A DNA stretch of 64,000 bases, from positions 124,001-188,000 of the forward strand of contig JAVBOL010000003.1 of the NCBI GenBank assembly GCA_031550615.1, written 5' to 3'. This document shows, in pieces, positions 48,422 through 57,609 of this stretch; positions within the stretch are counted from its first letter, which is position 1, and the number at the start of each line of letters is the position of its first letter. The notes beneath the pieces are model-generated. The model had not been told where the DNA came from. It saw only the letters and a program-made list of their open reading frames with translations, and did not search any database. This DNA is from JAVBOW01 sp031550615 (GTDB lineage: Bacteria; Bacteroidota; Bacteroidia; Bacteroidales; Rikenellaceae). Position numbers and translations under genes: made by a program.

Positions 48422-49406
48422 TCGATAAAAACGACAACTTTCGTAAGTCGATCAAAAATGGCATGTATTTATTGATTATCAATACACACACCAAGCCAAG
48501 AGTGACTGAAAGCGCCATGACAAGTAGTGTGACAATATATCGTGCTTCAGGTATTATACATTTGAATAATAATCCTGTCATTGCAGGCATAACTCCAGAA
48601 AAGAAATAGAGAATTATTGAGTTTTTCCCGATAAAACCCAATATGTTAACAGGAGGTAATAACTTACACAGTCCCGTAATGAAAGCTATCCCCAGTATGC
48701 TAATAATCCCATTTATAAGAATTGAATCCCTAATACCGTATATCAGCATGATTATTATATATATCACGCTAACTGCCACATATCCATATAGTCCGATAGC
48801 TTTGTCTATTTCAGATTCATATTTTTGGTAAAGTCCGCCTACTGCCATAAATAATGTCGCTATCATACCTTTTTTGTAATTCCAGGGAAATGGGTCAGTG
48901 TCAATACCAAACAAATACCAGCCTAAGCACCACAGAACTGCTGAAATCGCAAGTATAGAAAATATGCCTACCCTATTTGACAAAAACAATACGATCATAA
49001 TAATAATCTGTGCGACTGCCAATGCTGACGTAAACCAATATGAAACACCACCAAAAACATCATGGAAATATTGGTATATGGATATGCTGTTTTCATGAAA
49101 TAACATTTTGGGCAAATATAGAAATGAAGAAAATATAATAGTTGGGATGACTAATCTATATAGTAAGTTAACCAATCCATTCTTAAAATTCTGAGGTTTT
49201 AAGACACTTTGGCTTATCTTCATTTGTTTTCTGAAAAATAAATACCCGCTAACAAAAAAGAACGCATTAACATAAAATGGCATCAAAAAACGGCCATAAG
49301 AGATATCGCCCATACCATAGTATTGCTCAGAATGAAGCAGATACACAGAGAACATGCATATTGCTTTTACGGCATCTATCCAATATATATTTGGAGATTT
49401 TGACAT
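48411..49406 (-). CDS. Membrane acyltransferase (acyltransferase_3 family)
   Basis: The 331-aa protein has about ten hydrophobic helices and the family's opening IYWIDAVKAICMFSVYLLHSEQ with the conserved His in helix 1. These enzymes O-acetylate or O-acylate sugars on the periplasmic or cytoplasmic side. The gene is strongly AT-rich compared with the GT4 genes around it, one of three such acyltransferases in the operon. Confidence 0.9.
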   Translation of the reverse strand: MSKSPNIYWIDAVKAICMFSVYLLHSEQYYGMGDISYGRFLMPFYVNAFFFVSGYLFFRKQMKISQSVLKPQNFKNGLVNLLYRLVIPTIIFSSFLYLPKMLFHENSISIYQYFHDVFGGVSYWFTSALAVAQIIIMIVLFLSNRVGIFSILAISAVLWCLGWYLFGIDTDPFPWNYKKGMIATLFMAVGGLYQKYESEIDKAIGLYGYVAVSVIYIIIMLIYGIRDSILINGIISILGIAFITGLCKLLPPVNILGFIGKNSIILYFFSGVMPAMTGLLFKCIIPEARYIVTLLVMALSVTLGLVCVLIINKYMPFLIDLRKLSFLSNEN

Positions 49407-49459
49407 TGCTTGTTAGAATTAATATAATAAACTTTCGCTAAAAGCCTGTAAATACGATT

Positions 49460-50782
49460 TCAATGTATCAACCTGCTAATATTTAGCTCGTGCTGTTTTG
49501 CAAAAACAATATCAAGAATATGGGTAACGGCAGCGTCAGGAACACCATTATTTAATATTTTCTCAAACCCATTTTTCGTCGCCAGATAATCTATTTTTTC
49601 ATTTATGGCTTTTATACCGTTTACATCCAGCTCCTGCTTTCGCGAAAGTATCGTCGCGGTGTCCGCCGTGAGCAGAATATTATAATCGAGCGAGGGGATG
49701 AACACGCGACCGAACCAATATAAAAACTTATAATTAAGAAATATCCGGCTGCGGCGGCTGTCGCAGATTATATCGGTGTAATAGCGGTCGAATATCACTA
49801 TGCGCGTTATTCGCGTGGCCGACTTCACCTTCACGAAATAACCAGCGATGTAGTCGCACGAATAATAGAGCAGACGCACCAACGAACTGATAAAGCCGGT
49901 TTTACCTCCCCGGTGCGGTTTGTCATATTCGCGGTCCACCTCCTTTTTTAGCTTTACCGATTGGGCCACATCCCCCATATTCCCAAACAGTTGGGGACGG
50001 AAATGATAATACCTGTGGGCGCTGCCGAAGACGCTGCCGAGCCTACCGAGGATCAGGTCGATAACGGTAGTCTTTCCGGCCCCGTCAGGTCCGGTGAAAC
50101 CTATGCTGAATCCGGTATTCGAGCAGATGTAATTCTTCGTATAGGTATAGCAGAAGCAGGTTATGCGACCGAGTGTGGCCAGTGGATCCCGCTTTATGTT
50201 CTGCCACAACGCACGCAATATGAGTTTATTCCCGCCGACACGGTCGCAATCCGCCGCCGAGGCCATGCCGAAGATCCGCCCCAGTTTATCCTCCACTATC
50301 GGCGTATGCTCTGCCATGCGGCGCGTATCCCCGTACTTCTCAGGATATTGGTCGCCTACCGCACGGTTATATAAATATTTATCCAGGAACTCGCACTCCG
50401 CTGCGACATAATATAAAAAACCGTTGAACTTCTTATGACGTAAGAACTCGGGGGCGTCCATCAGCAATATGCCGAATGCGGACGTATTGATAAAGAAGTC
50501 CCATTGCACGACCTCCGTGCCGCCTTCGGTATTAATGGCGCAAACGAATGTGGTAAGGCGGTCGCTGTCAAGATAGGTTATGATCTTCCACCCCGAGCTG
50601 TCGATCAAATCCACCAAAGGCCGTTTAATGGCCCTAAGGCTGTCCCGCGTGATTATGATGTCTACATCGCGGCTGGCGTTCGAGTCCGGCAAGCCCCGGT
50701 AATTCCGCAACACGGCGTAATCTGCGTGCGCGTTAAGGAATGATATTACTTCAGAAATGTGATCTGCGGCGGTCGCGCCCAT
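49460..50782 (-). CDS. Nucleotidyltransferase-like domain fused to thymidylate-kinase-like domain
   Basis: The 440-aa protein has two parts. The N-terminal ~200 residues contain VLRNYRGLP and a DVDIII pair (D39, D41) that resembles the metal site of nucleotidyltransferase folds. The C-terminal part has a P-loop GPDGAGKT (231-238) and a later RIVIFDRYYTDII (thymidylate kinase DR motif). Kinases of this group in polysaccharide loci are rarely studied; a role in phosphorylating a glycan or lipid carrier, or in making an activated sugar, is possible. It sits between an acyltransferase and a GT2. Confidence 0.75.
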   Translation of the reverse strand: MGATAADHISEVISFLNAHADYAVLRNYRGLPDSNASRDVDIIITRDSLRAIKRPLVDLIDSSGWKIITYLDSDRLTTFVCAINTEGGTEVVQWDFFINTSAFGILLMDAPEFLRHKKFNGFLYYVAAECEFLDKYLYNRAVGDQYPEKYGDTRRMAEHTPIVEDKLGRIFGMASAADCDRVGGNKLILRALWQNIKRDPLATLGRITCFCYTYTKNYICSNTGFSIGFTGPDGAGKTTVIDLILGRLGSVFGSAHRYYHFRPQLFGNMGDVAQSVKLKKEVDREYDKPHRGGKTGFISSLVRLLYYSCDYIAGYFVKVKSATRITRIVIFDRYYTDIICDSRRSRIFLNYKFLYWFGRVFIPSLDYNILLTADTATILSRKQELDVNGIKAINEKIDYLATKNGFEKILNNGVPDAAVTHILDIVFAKQHELNISRLIH

Positions 50783-50784
50783 AG

Positions 50785-51759
50785 TTACCCTTTTTTGATG
50801 CCGGAATTCTTAATGAGCTTGTCGACGATGTAGCCCGGACGGTAATATACCGATCTGACGATGCTCGAAATTCCCTTTATGATATTCTTTTTGCGTATAT
50901 AGAAAACGGCGTTGCGCAGGTTGTCGGCAGCGGCGGCGTCATGCCTTAGGCGCTTTAGATCGGCGGCGGACAACGAGTCGTAGAACTCTATGAACGTTCG
51001 ATCCTCTCCCCCGCTGCGGCGGCGCAGCAGGTTTTGTTTCGTGTAGCGCATCTTGAGGATCATGTTAAAGGAGTTAGAGGAGAGGCCCTCCGCCTTGCGG
51101 TATTTGCATAAAACTTCGGGTAAAACGACAATCGCCTTTTTCTCTTTATAAAGATCGCTCATGCGCGTCCACAGGTCGAGGTCCTCGCAATAATCCTGAT
51201 GCCGCGGTTTGCCTTCCGGGTATCCGTCGATAACATATCCGCCGACAGAAAGTGCAAGTTCGCGATCATATATGGCGGTCGGCTGCATGAATATCAACTT
51301 ATTCTCCTTTGCCTTTGCATAAAAGCCTTCCTTGGTAGTTTCCCCGAGGAAAATACCTCCACCGATCTTTCGATCTTCGCTGTCGACATATTCGAGATGA
51401 CATCCCACCGCCATAAGATCGGTGTCAGAGGTTATCTTGGCATACATTTTCTCGATTGCCGACGGATATATGCAATCGTCGGAATCGAGGAACATCATAT
51501 ATCTCGTATCGGCTTTCCGCTCGGCGAAATGCCTGGCGTGGCCGATACCCTGGTTATTATCAAATTTCACCAGCTCATACTGGCGCGGGTGGCGCATAAA
51601 GAACGCCTCGATCTTTTCGACGGAGTTATCCGTGCTGCAGTCATCGACGATAAGCAGGTGAAAATCCTGCTTCGTCTGCGCCATAACACTCTCAAGTGTC
51701 CGCTCGATGTACCGCCCTGCGTTATAGACGCAGATTGCGAGGGTTAAATCATTGACCAT
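50785..51759 (-). CDS. Family 2 glycosyltransferase
   Basis: The 324-aa enzyme has the GT-A motifs LAICVYNAGRYIERTLESV, VDDCSTDNS and FLDSDDCI, followed by a helical basic C-terminus. The ATG at 51759 is preferred to an earlier frame start at 51783, giving an 11-nt overlap with the preceding gene. Confidence 0.9.
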   Translation of the reverse strand: MVNDLTLAICVYNAGRYIERTLESVMAQTKQDFHLLIVDDCSTDNSVEKIEAFFMRHPRQYELVKFDNNQGIGHARHFAERKADTRYMMFLDSDDCIYPSAIEKMYAKITSDTDLMAVGCHLEYVDSEDRKIGGGIFLGETTKEGFYAKAKENKLIFMQPTAIYDRELALSVGGYVIDGYPEGKPRHQDYCEDLDLWTRMSDLYKEKKAIVVLPEVLCKYRKAEGLSSNSFNMILKMRYTKQNLLRRRSGGEDRTFIEFYDSLSAADLKRLRHDAAAADNLRNAVFYIRKKNIIKGISSIVRSVYYRPGYIVDKLIKNSGIKKG

Positions 51760-52702
51760 TTGATTGTGTATGCGGCAGATCAATAAAAGGCCTTATGCCG
51801 AGATGCTTAAAATAATAGGAGTTCAAATTATCCACCTGTACATTATTCTGAGTGCAGTTGGTTGCCAGAAGTGTCTCGTTATTGCGGATAGAGACAGGCA
51901 GATGGTTGTATTTGTATCCGGTGGAAAAGATCGCGGTTTTTTTCAACAAAGCCATACATGACAACCATACATCGTCCGCAGTAAGGCAAAGTCCTTTAAT
52001 CATTTCCAAATTAAACAGGTCTTCATGCATGCAATGCGGCGGATACAATACACCGCTTACACCGAATAACAGGAAATTATTCGCAAGTTTTTTGCGCGAC
52101 ATATCCGGCCATTCAGAATACCGTGTCGTTCCCGGCAGTATCTCTTTGACCCAGTTGGCGATAATCGCTTCAGGGTATCGCCTGTGACCATCAAGCAGGT
52201 TCTCGACAAGGTCGGTTCTATAAAACAGGTCGTCATCCACAGTAATGACTATATCTTCGGGGTTGTTCTTAAAAGCGTAATAGTATTTTGTATGTGAACG
52301 TATGTTATCCGGACACAGTTCTATTTTCAGCCCTCTCCGCTGTAGTGCCAGCAACTTCTCAGGCAATATATCCACAGACTCAACCTGGCTTTTAGTCAGG
52401 TGTAATATAATCGCATCCGGTTTAACTGTTTGGCGCAACAGACACTCGATAACCAGATGCAATTTAGGTAGACGCGGGGGAAATGACGTCAGGGAGATTA
52501 TCACTTTTTCGCATTTCTTCGTTTTATTCTCAAGCGAATACTTTGGATTCGTTCTGGTGAGCAGAAAATATACCGGTAAAATCAGATTCGCGACAATTGC
52601 CGTTAGCTTATTTACTGCCTGATAGAAATATATCTTGTCAAGATATTTATTTCTGGAAGTCCCCCAATAACGACAATCATCCAGAAAATCAATTATATTC
52701 AT
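51749..52702 (-). CDS. GT-A-fold glycosyltransferase-like protein
   Basis: The 317-aa protein shows ISLTSFPPRLPKLHLVIECL at about residue 70, a short metal-binding VDDD motif (ITVDDDLFYR) and a C-terminal ADDVWLSCMALL, all typical of a GT2-like group in Bacteroidota capsule loci. A hydrophobic stretch near residues 30-50 suggests membrane attachment. The ATG at 52702 is used; an in-frame TTG two codons earlier exists. Sugar unknown. Confidence 0.75.
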   Translation of the reverse strand: MNIIDFLDDCRYWGTSRNKYLDKIYFYQAVNKLTAIVANLILPVYFLLTRTNPKYSLENKTKKCEKVIISLTSFPPRLPKLHLVIECLLRQTVKPDAIILHLTKSQVESVDILPEKLLALQRRGLKIELCPDNIRSHTKYYYAFKNNPEDIVITVDDDLFYRTDLVENLLDGHRRYPEAIIANWVKEILPGTTRYSEWPDMSRKKLANNFLLFGVSGVLYPPHCMHEDLFNLEMIKGLCLTADDVWLSCMALLKKTAIFSTGYKYNHLPVSIRNNETLLATNCTQNNVQVDNLNSYYFKHLGIRPFIDLPHTQSNGQ

Positions 52703-52714
52703 AATCAAAGCACG

Positions 52715-53911
52715 TTATATGTTTTTATTTGACTCTTCGCTGTTATTTAGACGCCCCCTGTTTTCATAGAAATACCTGACGCATGTAATAACCATCATCA
52801 GTTCCCAGGCATATTGAGTATTACTGCCGGCGCCGCCGCTTAAACCCATAAACATAAAAAGCGTTGACAGAGAGAAAAAGCGATATGTACACGCGAAATT
52901 GAACGACAATGCGATTAAATAAAATATCAGCCCATAGTCATCGAATATCGTCCTCTCATATGGAGACATGCTAATGCCATTATCGACGCCTTTGCCGAAC
53001 CATGTCTCCGCTTTTGAAAAATCAGCATCAAAAGAGTTCAATATAGGTGCTATACGACTGGCCGCCGATCCGTCGACTTTCGTCACATGTTCACGTTCAA
53101 AAGTCGCTGTCGCATTAATGACCGAGGTAGCCCTGTCCAATTGGGTTATATTCAGTGCCGGCAGGGCAAAGTACATGGCTATCAACATGGGCGCTAAATA
53201 GAACCAGTTATTCCAACGCACGAAATACAGTGAAAAGGCTATAAGGCAAACAAACGCCGTTCCGCTGCCCATCGTGCACATCATCCAAAGGAATCTGACG
53301 GTCACCCAGCGATGCTCCCCGGAGAACAACTCCTTTAGGCTGAATGGCCCTTTCCCCCGCTTATATTCCTGGCATTTCACATAGGCGTAATAAAAAACCA
53401 ACATAAACCGGGCGAACATACTGGGCTCTATAGTGAAAGAGTTACATCCGATACCGCGATTTAATATGTATGTTAGATTAATGAGCGGAAAATAGCGTAT
53501 TCCGACCGTAATAAATACCTGCTGTACTATGCATAGCACAAAGAAAGCAAGCATCATACCCTTAACTATCCTGATAAAGTGGTCGATGGTAAATACATGT
53601 TCCGCGTACACAAGATTATAGAAGCAGACATAAGTATAAACTAAACCCACTGAAAACAACAGCGTAGACCACCGCCAGGTCTCGGGGTGAAGGCTGGCCG
53701 AAAAAAACTGGTAAAGTATATAGATCGTGCCGAAAACCATAGCCTTCGACACTTTGAATGTGTAAAACAACAAGACAAATACAGAAGCGATCATTAAGCC
53801 AACTTTTATGGGGCCCATGCCTCCCACCTTGTCGATCGGCAAATAATATATGCCAAACAACACAATAAAAACCGTGGCGAAAATGCGAAGACGATTTTGC
53901 CTTGCTGTCAT
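52715..53911 (-). CDS. O-antigen polymerase-like membrane protein (Wzy candidate)
   Basis: The 398-aa protein has 10 or so hydrophobic segments and a larger soluble loop between late helices (NATATFEREHVTKVDGSAASR), the arrangement of Wzy/O-antigen ligase proteins; primary sequence is poorly conserved in this class. It would link repeat units at the periplasmic face. It overlaps the acyltransferase stop by one base (TAATG). Confidence 0.7.
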   Translation of the reverse strand: MTARQNRLRIFATVFIVLFGIYYLPIDKVGGMGPIKVGLMIASVFVLLFYTFKVSKAMVFGTIYILYQFFSASLHPETWRWSTLLFSVGLVYTYVCFYNLVYAEHVFTIDHFIRIVKGMMLAFFVLCIVQQVFITVGIRYFPLINLTYILNRGIGCNSFTIEPSMFARFMLVFYYAYVKCQEYKRGKGPFSLKELFSGEHRWVTVRFLWMMCTMGSGTAFVCLIAFSLYFVRWNNWFYLAPMLIAMYFALPALNITQLDRATSVINATATFEREHVTKVDGSAASRIAPILNSFDADFSKAETWFGKGVDNGISMSPYERTIFDDYGLIFYLIALSFNFACTYRFFSLSTLFMFMGLSGGAGSNTQYAWELMMVITCVRYFYENRGRLNNSEESNKNI

Positions 53912-54927
53912 TACTTTACTATATATGTGAATACTTTGAGCCTGGATATGGCATAGGACAGAGATAGTACCGCTGCGAATAAAACGGCTCCAAAACAGAA
54001 ATTCATCTCCACATACCTATCGATAAAAAGGTATGCGCCATTATAAAGGAAAATATGTATCAGATAAATTCCGAACGACTGTTTGCCTATATTTATCAAC
54101 ATCGCGCTTTTCGCAAGCACCCGCCTAAACGATAGTATAAACGCAAAGATAATTACCGGACATACCATCCTGTTGCATATCAGGTAAAGATTCGGATTCG
54201 AGGCTGCAGACGGGTATAAGATAAATATTATGACCATTAATATAAAGAACCACAGGCCAACAACTGCCGGTGATACGGCGGACTCGATATGTCTTAATAA
54301 TAGGGCCGGCAACAACATTGCGAAGGCGACAAAAAGCGAAAGCGGCGAATAAATCAATACGCCATTAAGCCAACCGAATGACCAACATGCAAGGCATATA
54401 AGCGAAACTGCCGTAAACACAATCCGGGTCGCCACTCTGGCTGAATAATATACATTACGTATAAGCAGTAATGAAAACATTGTGGGAATAAACCACAGGA
54501 ATCCCCCCGTGTCCAATGCATTTCTAATTAAGGGTTGGTTTCCTGTTATAAATGCGACGACAACTCCGGCCACTGAAACAGAATTGGTCGTAAAATACTT
54601 GATGCCTACCAAAACCAGAAAAAAAACCATGTACGGGACAAAAAAACGCCCTGCATTTTTCAAAACGAATTCTGCGGTGCTTGCCGGTTTGAAATCATAT
54701 AAAAAGGGCAACAGAAAAAATGAGTACACATGAAATGAATAAAGGAACCTGAATATATACTCCCCCTCCATCATGTATTTATTGTGACCAAGCAGCACCA
54801 ATATGATCAGGAAACCTTTAATACCGTTTGATTCCGACCTCGACAAGAGGGACCGGGCAGCATTATCCCTGCATATACCGGCAAACCACAATGACAATTT
54901 ATTCATTATCACAACCATATCATCCAT
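53911..54927 (-). CDS. Membrane acyltransferase (acyltransferase_3 family)
   Basis: The 338-aa protein has the family pattern SNGIKGFLIILVLLGHNKYM with His in helix 1 and about ten helices. The start at 54927 overlaps the GT2 gene by 8 nt; longer in-frame options are inside that gene. It probably O-acetylates a sugar. Confidence 0.88.
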   Translation of the reverse strand: MDDMVVIMNKLSLWFAGICRDNAARSLLSRSESNGIKGFLIILVLLGHNKYMMEGEYIFRFLYSFHVYSFFLLPFLYDFKPASTAEFVLKNAGRFFVPYMVFFLVLVGIKYFTTNSVSVAGVVVAFITGNQPLIRNALDTGGFLWFIPTMFSLLLIRNVYYSARVATRIVFTAVSLICLACWSFGWLNGVLIYSPLSLFVAFAMLLPALLLRHIESAVSPAVVGLWFFILMVIIFILYPSAASNPNLYLICNRMVCPVIIFAFILSFRRVLAKSAMLINIGKQSFGIYLIHIFLYNGAYLFIDRYVEMNFCFGAVLFAAVLSLSYAISRLKVFTYIVK

Positions 54928-55804
54928 GTTTTGCAGCAAACAAACCCGGCATTTTCTTAACCCGGTATCCAAGGCACATTACCAAAACCTGTATCGAGAG
55001 CGAGATAACCGAGATTTGCGTCCCAAACCAATTATCCCCCGAATAGCGTTTTATGAAATACGTCCGTGAGCGCTTCCATTGTTTGAAGCGCGGCAGGGGG
55101 TTGCCTTTTGCGCTCTTTACGTGCATGTGTATAGCCTGGCTGTCAGCCGTGTAGAACATCCTGCTACCCGCCATCTCGACCTGCCGCGAGAGGATCGCCT
55201 CCTCGCAATATAAAAAAGGATATTCATCGAAGAACCCTATTGTTTCCAACAGCGATACCCTTATCAAAAAACAACATCCGCTGACTTTATGGCAGTAATG
55301 GCTTTGGGCGTAATTGTCTATAAAATCGGGGGCGCCGCCCTTTCTGCCGCCAAATATTCCGGTTATCCAACCAAAGCTGCCGCGCCAACCGCCGTCACGT
55401 AGCATCGGGCTTTGGTGGATGCCGTCGACGCCGACAATATCCGAGCCGACGACCGCCGTTTTGGCATCGGAATCCATTATAGACACCAGGGCCGCCAAAT
55501 AATCCGCCTGGGGGAACAGCATATCGGGGTTGGCGATAAGGGCATATTGATAACCCTTTGAGGCGGCATAGCGAAGTCCGGTGTTGTTCCCGGCTGAATA
55601 CCCTGCGTTTTTGTCGTTTTCAAGCAGGGTGCAACCCTGGTCTGCGCACAATTGCCGTAGCGCATCCTTATCCTGCGCCGTTGAGCGATTATCGACGATT
55701 ATCAACTCGGCGTCGACCCCTTGCTGACACTTCAATGACAGAACACACTTACGGCAATCGCCGGAAGAGTTATAGTTGAGGATTACGACGGCTATCTTTC
55801 TCAT
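54920..55804 (-). CDS. Family 2 glycosyltransferase (rhamnosyltransferase-like)
   Basis: The 294-aa enzyme starts IAVVILNYNSSGDCRKCVLSL with the D-x-N/DNRS motif and contains LIANPDMLFP, KVSGCCFLIR and the YCEE catalytic segment, all typical of the WbbL-like rhamnosyl/galactosyltransferase subgroup. rmlB lies upstream in the operon, so dTDP-L-rhamnose is a plausible donor. ATGA overlap with the acyltransferase gene. Confidence 0.9.
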   Translation of the reverse strand: MRKIAVVILNYNSSGDCRKCVLSLKCQQGVDAELIIVDNRSTAQDKDALRQLCADQGCTLLENDKNAGYSAGNNTGLRYAASKGYQYALIANPDMLFPQADYLAALVSIMDSDAKTAVVGSDIVGVDGIHQSPMLRDGGWRGSFGWITGIFGGRKGGAPDFIDNYAQSHYCHKVSGCCFLIRVSLLETIGFFDEYPFLYCEEAILSRQVEMAGSRMFYTADSQAIHMHVKSAKGNPLPRFKQWKRSRTYFIKRYSGDNWFGTQISVISLSIQVLVMCLGYRVKKMPGLFAAKHG

Positions 55805-56823
55805 TTACCGAGCATAAACCGGAGTTTGTTATTAAACACCGGAATTATCATCCAGGTCAGCAGCAGGGTGACGGCAAAATAAACCAACGTGATCTGTCCG
55901 CTGAATGCCTCGTGGTGCAGCACCCTGCTGTCGAATACTTTCAGTATCTCTTCAGTTATACTGAAGTGCGTACACATAAGGATAAGCGAATTGCGCCCCC
56001 AGTACGAAAAGAACCGGGTAAAAAGACCGCTTCCCAATGCCACGAAAATGCATATCAGGCCCAACGAGGGCACTATATTAGTCAGGATATCATTTATATA
56101 GAATATATGGAAGGGGGGTGCCACTGTCAGCAACAGGCTGAAAGCGACAAGCAGCACTCCGGCAAAACCGGTCAACAGCCTTTGGGGATGCATCAGAGCC
56201 GGTCCGATATAACGTCCCAGAAGAAAGCCCAGGCCAATTACCGGCCATGCATTCAGGCTCCACACCACGGGGTGCATCGGGGCGTCAAGGATACGATGCA
56301 GATCGTCCGTGTCACGCAATGGACACCATATGGTATTATAGATATATGAGACTCCCAAGGTGACCGCCAGAGCAAACAGGGCGGTAATCCACTTTTGCCT
56401 ACTGTTACGGACTACGCAAAACAGCCACTCCCCGAAAAGCAGCACGGGCAGGAACCACAGCGTACCTATGCCGCGCAAAACTATCGACTTGTACACATCC
56501 CTGAGCACCATTTTTACGTCCATAAATCCGGACAGCGTCCACAGCGCGTCGAATGCGAGGATAAGCAGCGTAAACCACAAATAGGGCCACCCCAACTGAC
56601 GCAACCGCTTGCGGAATAACTCCCGGGGAGAGATATGCGTATCCCTTATGCCATACAACCAGCCGGCGACCAAATAGAAGGCCGAGATCATAAACCGCCC
56701 GATCCATACATTCAGCCATTCCGGGAAAACGCCCTCCTCGAAGTGCAGCAAGGTGATGCACAGGATTGCGACACCTTTCAGCGCATCGATATATTCGTAA
56801 CGGGATTTATCTTTATTTCCCAT
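55801..56823 (-). CDS. Membrane acyltransferase (acyltransferase_3 family)
   Basis: The 340-aa protein begins YEYIDALKGVAILCITLLHFEEG (conserved His in helix 1) and has about ten hydrophobic helices with CTHFSITEE near the C-terminus. Third of three acyltransferases in this operon, so the glycan is probably heavily O-acylated. Confidence 0.9.
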   Translation of the reverse strand: MGNKDKSRYEYIDALKGVAILCITLLHFEEGVFPEWLNVWIGRFMISAFYLVAGWLYGIRDTHISPRELFRKRLRQLGWPYLWFTLLILAFDALWTLSGFMDVKMVLRDVYKSIVLRGIGTLWFLPVLLFGEWLFCVVRNSRQKWITALFALAVTLGVSYIYNTIWCPLRDTDDLHRILDAPMHPVVWSLNAWPVIGLGFLLGRYIGPALMHPQRLLTGFAGVLLVAFSLLLTVAPPFHIFYINDILTNIVPSLGLICIFVALGSGLFTRFFSYWGRNSLILMCTHFSITEEILKVFDSRVLHHEAFSGQITLVYFAVTLLLTWMIIPVFNNKLRFMLGK

Positions 56824-56846
56824 GATTCTTTTAATGCGATGGCAAA

Positions 56847-57590
56847 TCAGGCCAGCATTAATTTTAAGTACGACCTCAACAATCTGATATTGCCCCTAAC
56901 AAATGACGTATCTATTATATAGCAGGGAGCAAATATCCTTGCCGTGTTCTTTCTGTACTTTGCCATCATCTTACGAAGCGTACGCAGGAAAACCCGGTCT
57001 ACTCCGAGCCCTCCAGCAGAATCGAATTTATGATATACGGCCAAAGGCAGCGCATAGCTCCGACTGTCTTGCAAGCGTTTCGCATTATAGCAGAAATCCA
57101 CCGCGTATAAGTGCCAGGCATCGCATGTTTTATCATCGAAGCGCACCTTGGACCATAATTCTCTCGTCATTGCAAAGCAGCACTCGTCAAGCGATTCGAC
57201 CTGCTCGGCAGAATCCAGCTGCGTCCTCACTATGTATTTATCATCCGACTGATATCGCAAATTAGACTTCACCACTCCCGAGCTTGTCATACCTGCGAAT
57301 CCGAATATATCATTCGGCGACTTTTGCAAGAGAGCCTCAACTTTCTCCAGTAGATCATTGTCTATGAAGGCTATATCCTGATGAGTGAATATCAGATAAT
57401 CCGATATCTCGGCATTGAATTCCCCTGGATTATCCAAGAACGCGTTATAGGCTTGTGCCGCACCTGTAAACCCGTGTTCACTTGCATCGATCAACACGAC
57501 ATTATGCTTGGCGGTTTGTTTTGCCAATGAGGCAAGCAGCATATCCCCAAGCATTTTGCGATCGTTATAACAACATACCAATGTGACCAT
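56847..57590 (-). CDS. GT2-like glycosyltransferase
   Basis: The 247-aa protein shows VTLVCCYNDRKMLGDMLLASL, a degraded GT-A start, an ASEHGFTGAAQAYN loop and IFTHQDIAFID as the probable metal/nucleotide site (DxD-like), then FAMTRELW and HLYAVDFC. It fits short GT2-like enzymes of capsule loci; function in detail unknown. Confidence 0.75.
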   Translation of the reverse strand: MVTLVCCYNDRKMLGDMLLASLAKQTAKHNVVLIDASEHGFTGAAQAYNAFLDNPGEFNAEISDYLIFTHQDIAFIDNDLLEKVEALLQKSPNDIFGFAGMTSSGVVKSNLRYQSDDKYIVRTQLDSAEQVESLDECCFAMTRELWSKVRFDDKTCDAWHLYAVDFCYNAKRLQDSRSYALPLAVYHKFDSAGGLGVDRVFLRTLRKMMAKYRKNTARIFAPCYIIDTSFVRGNIRLLRSYLKLMLA

Positions 57591-57609
57591 AATTACCTGA
57601 AATTAATTT

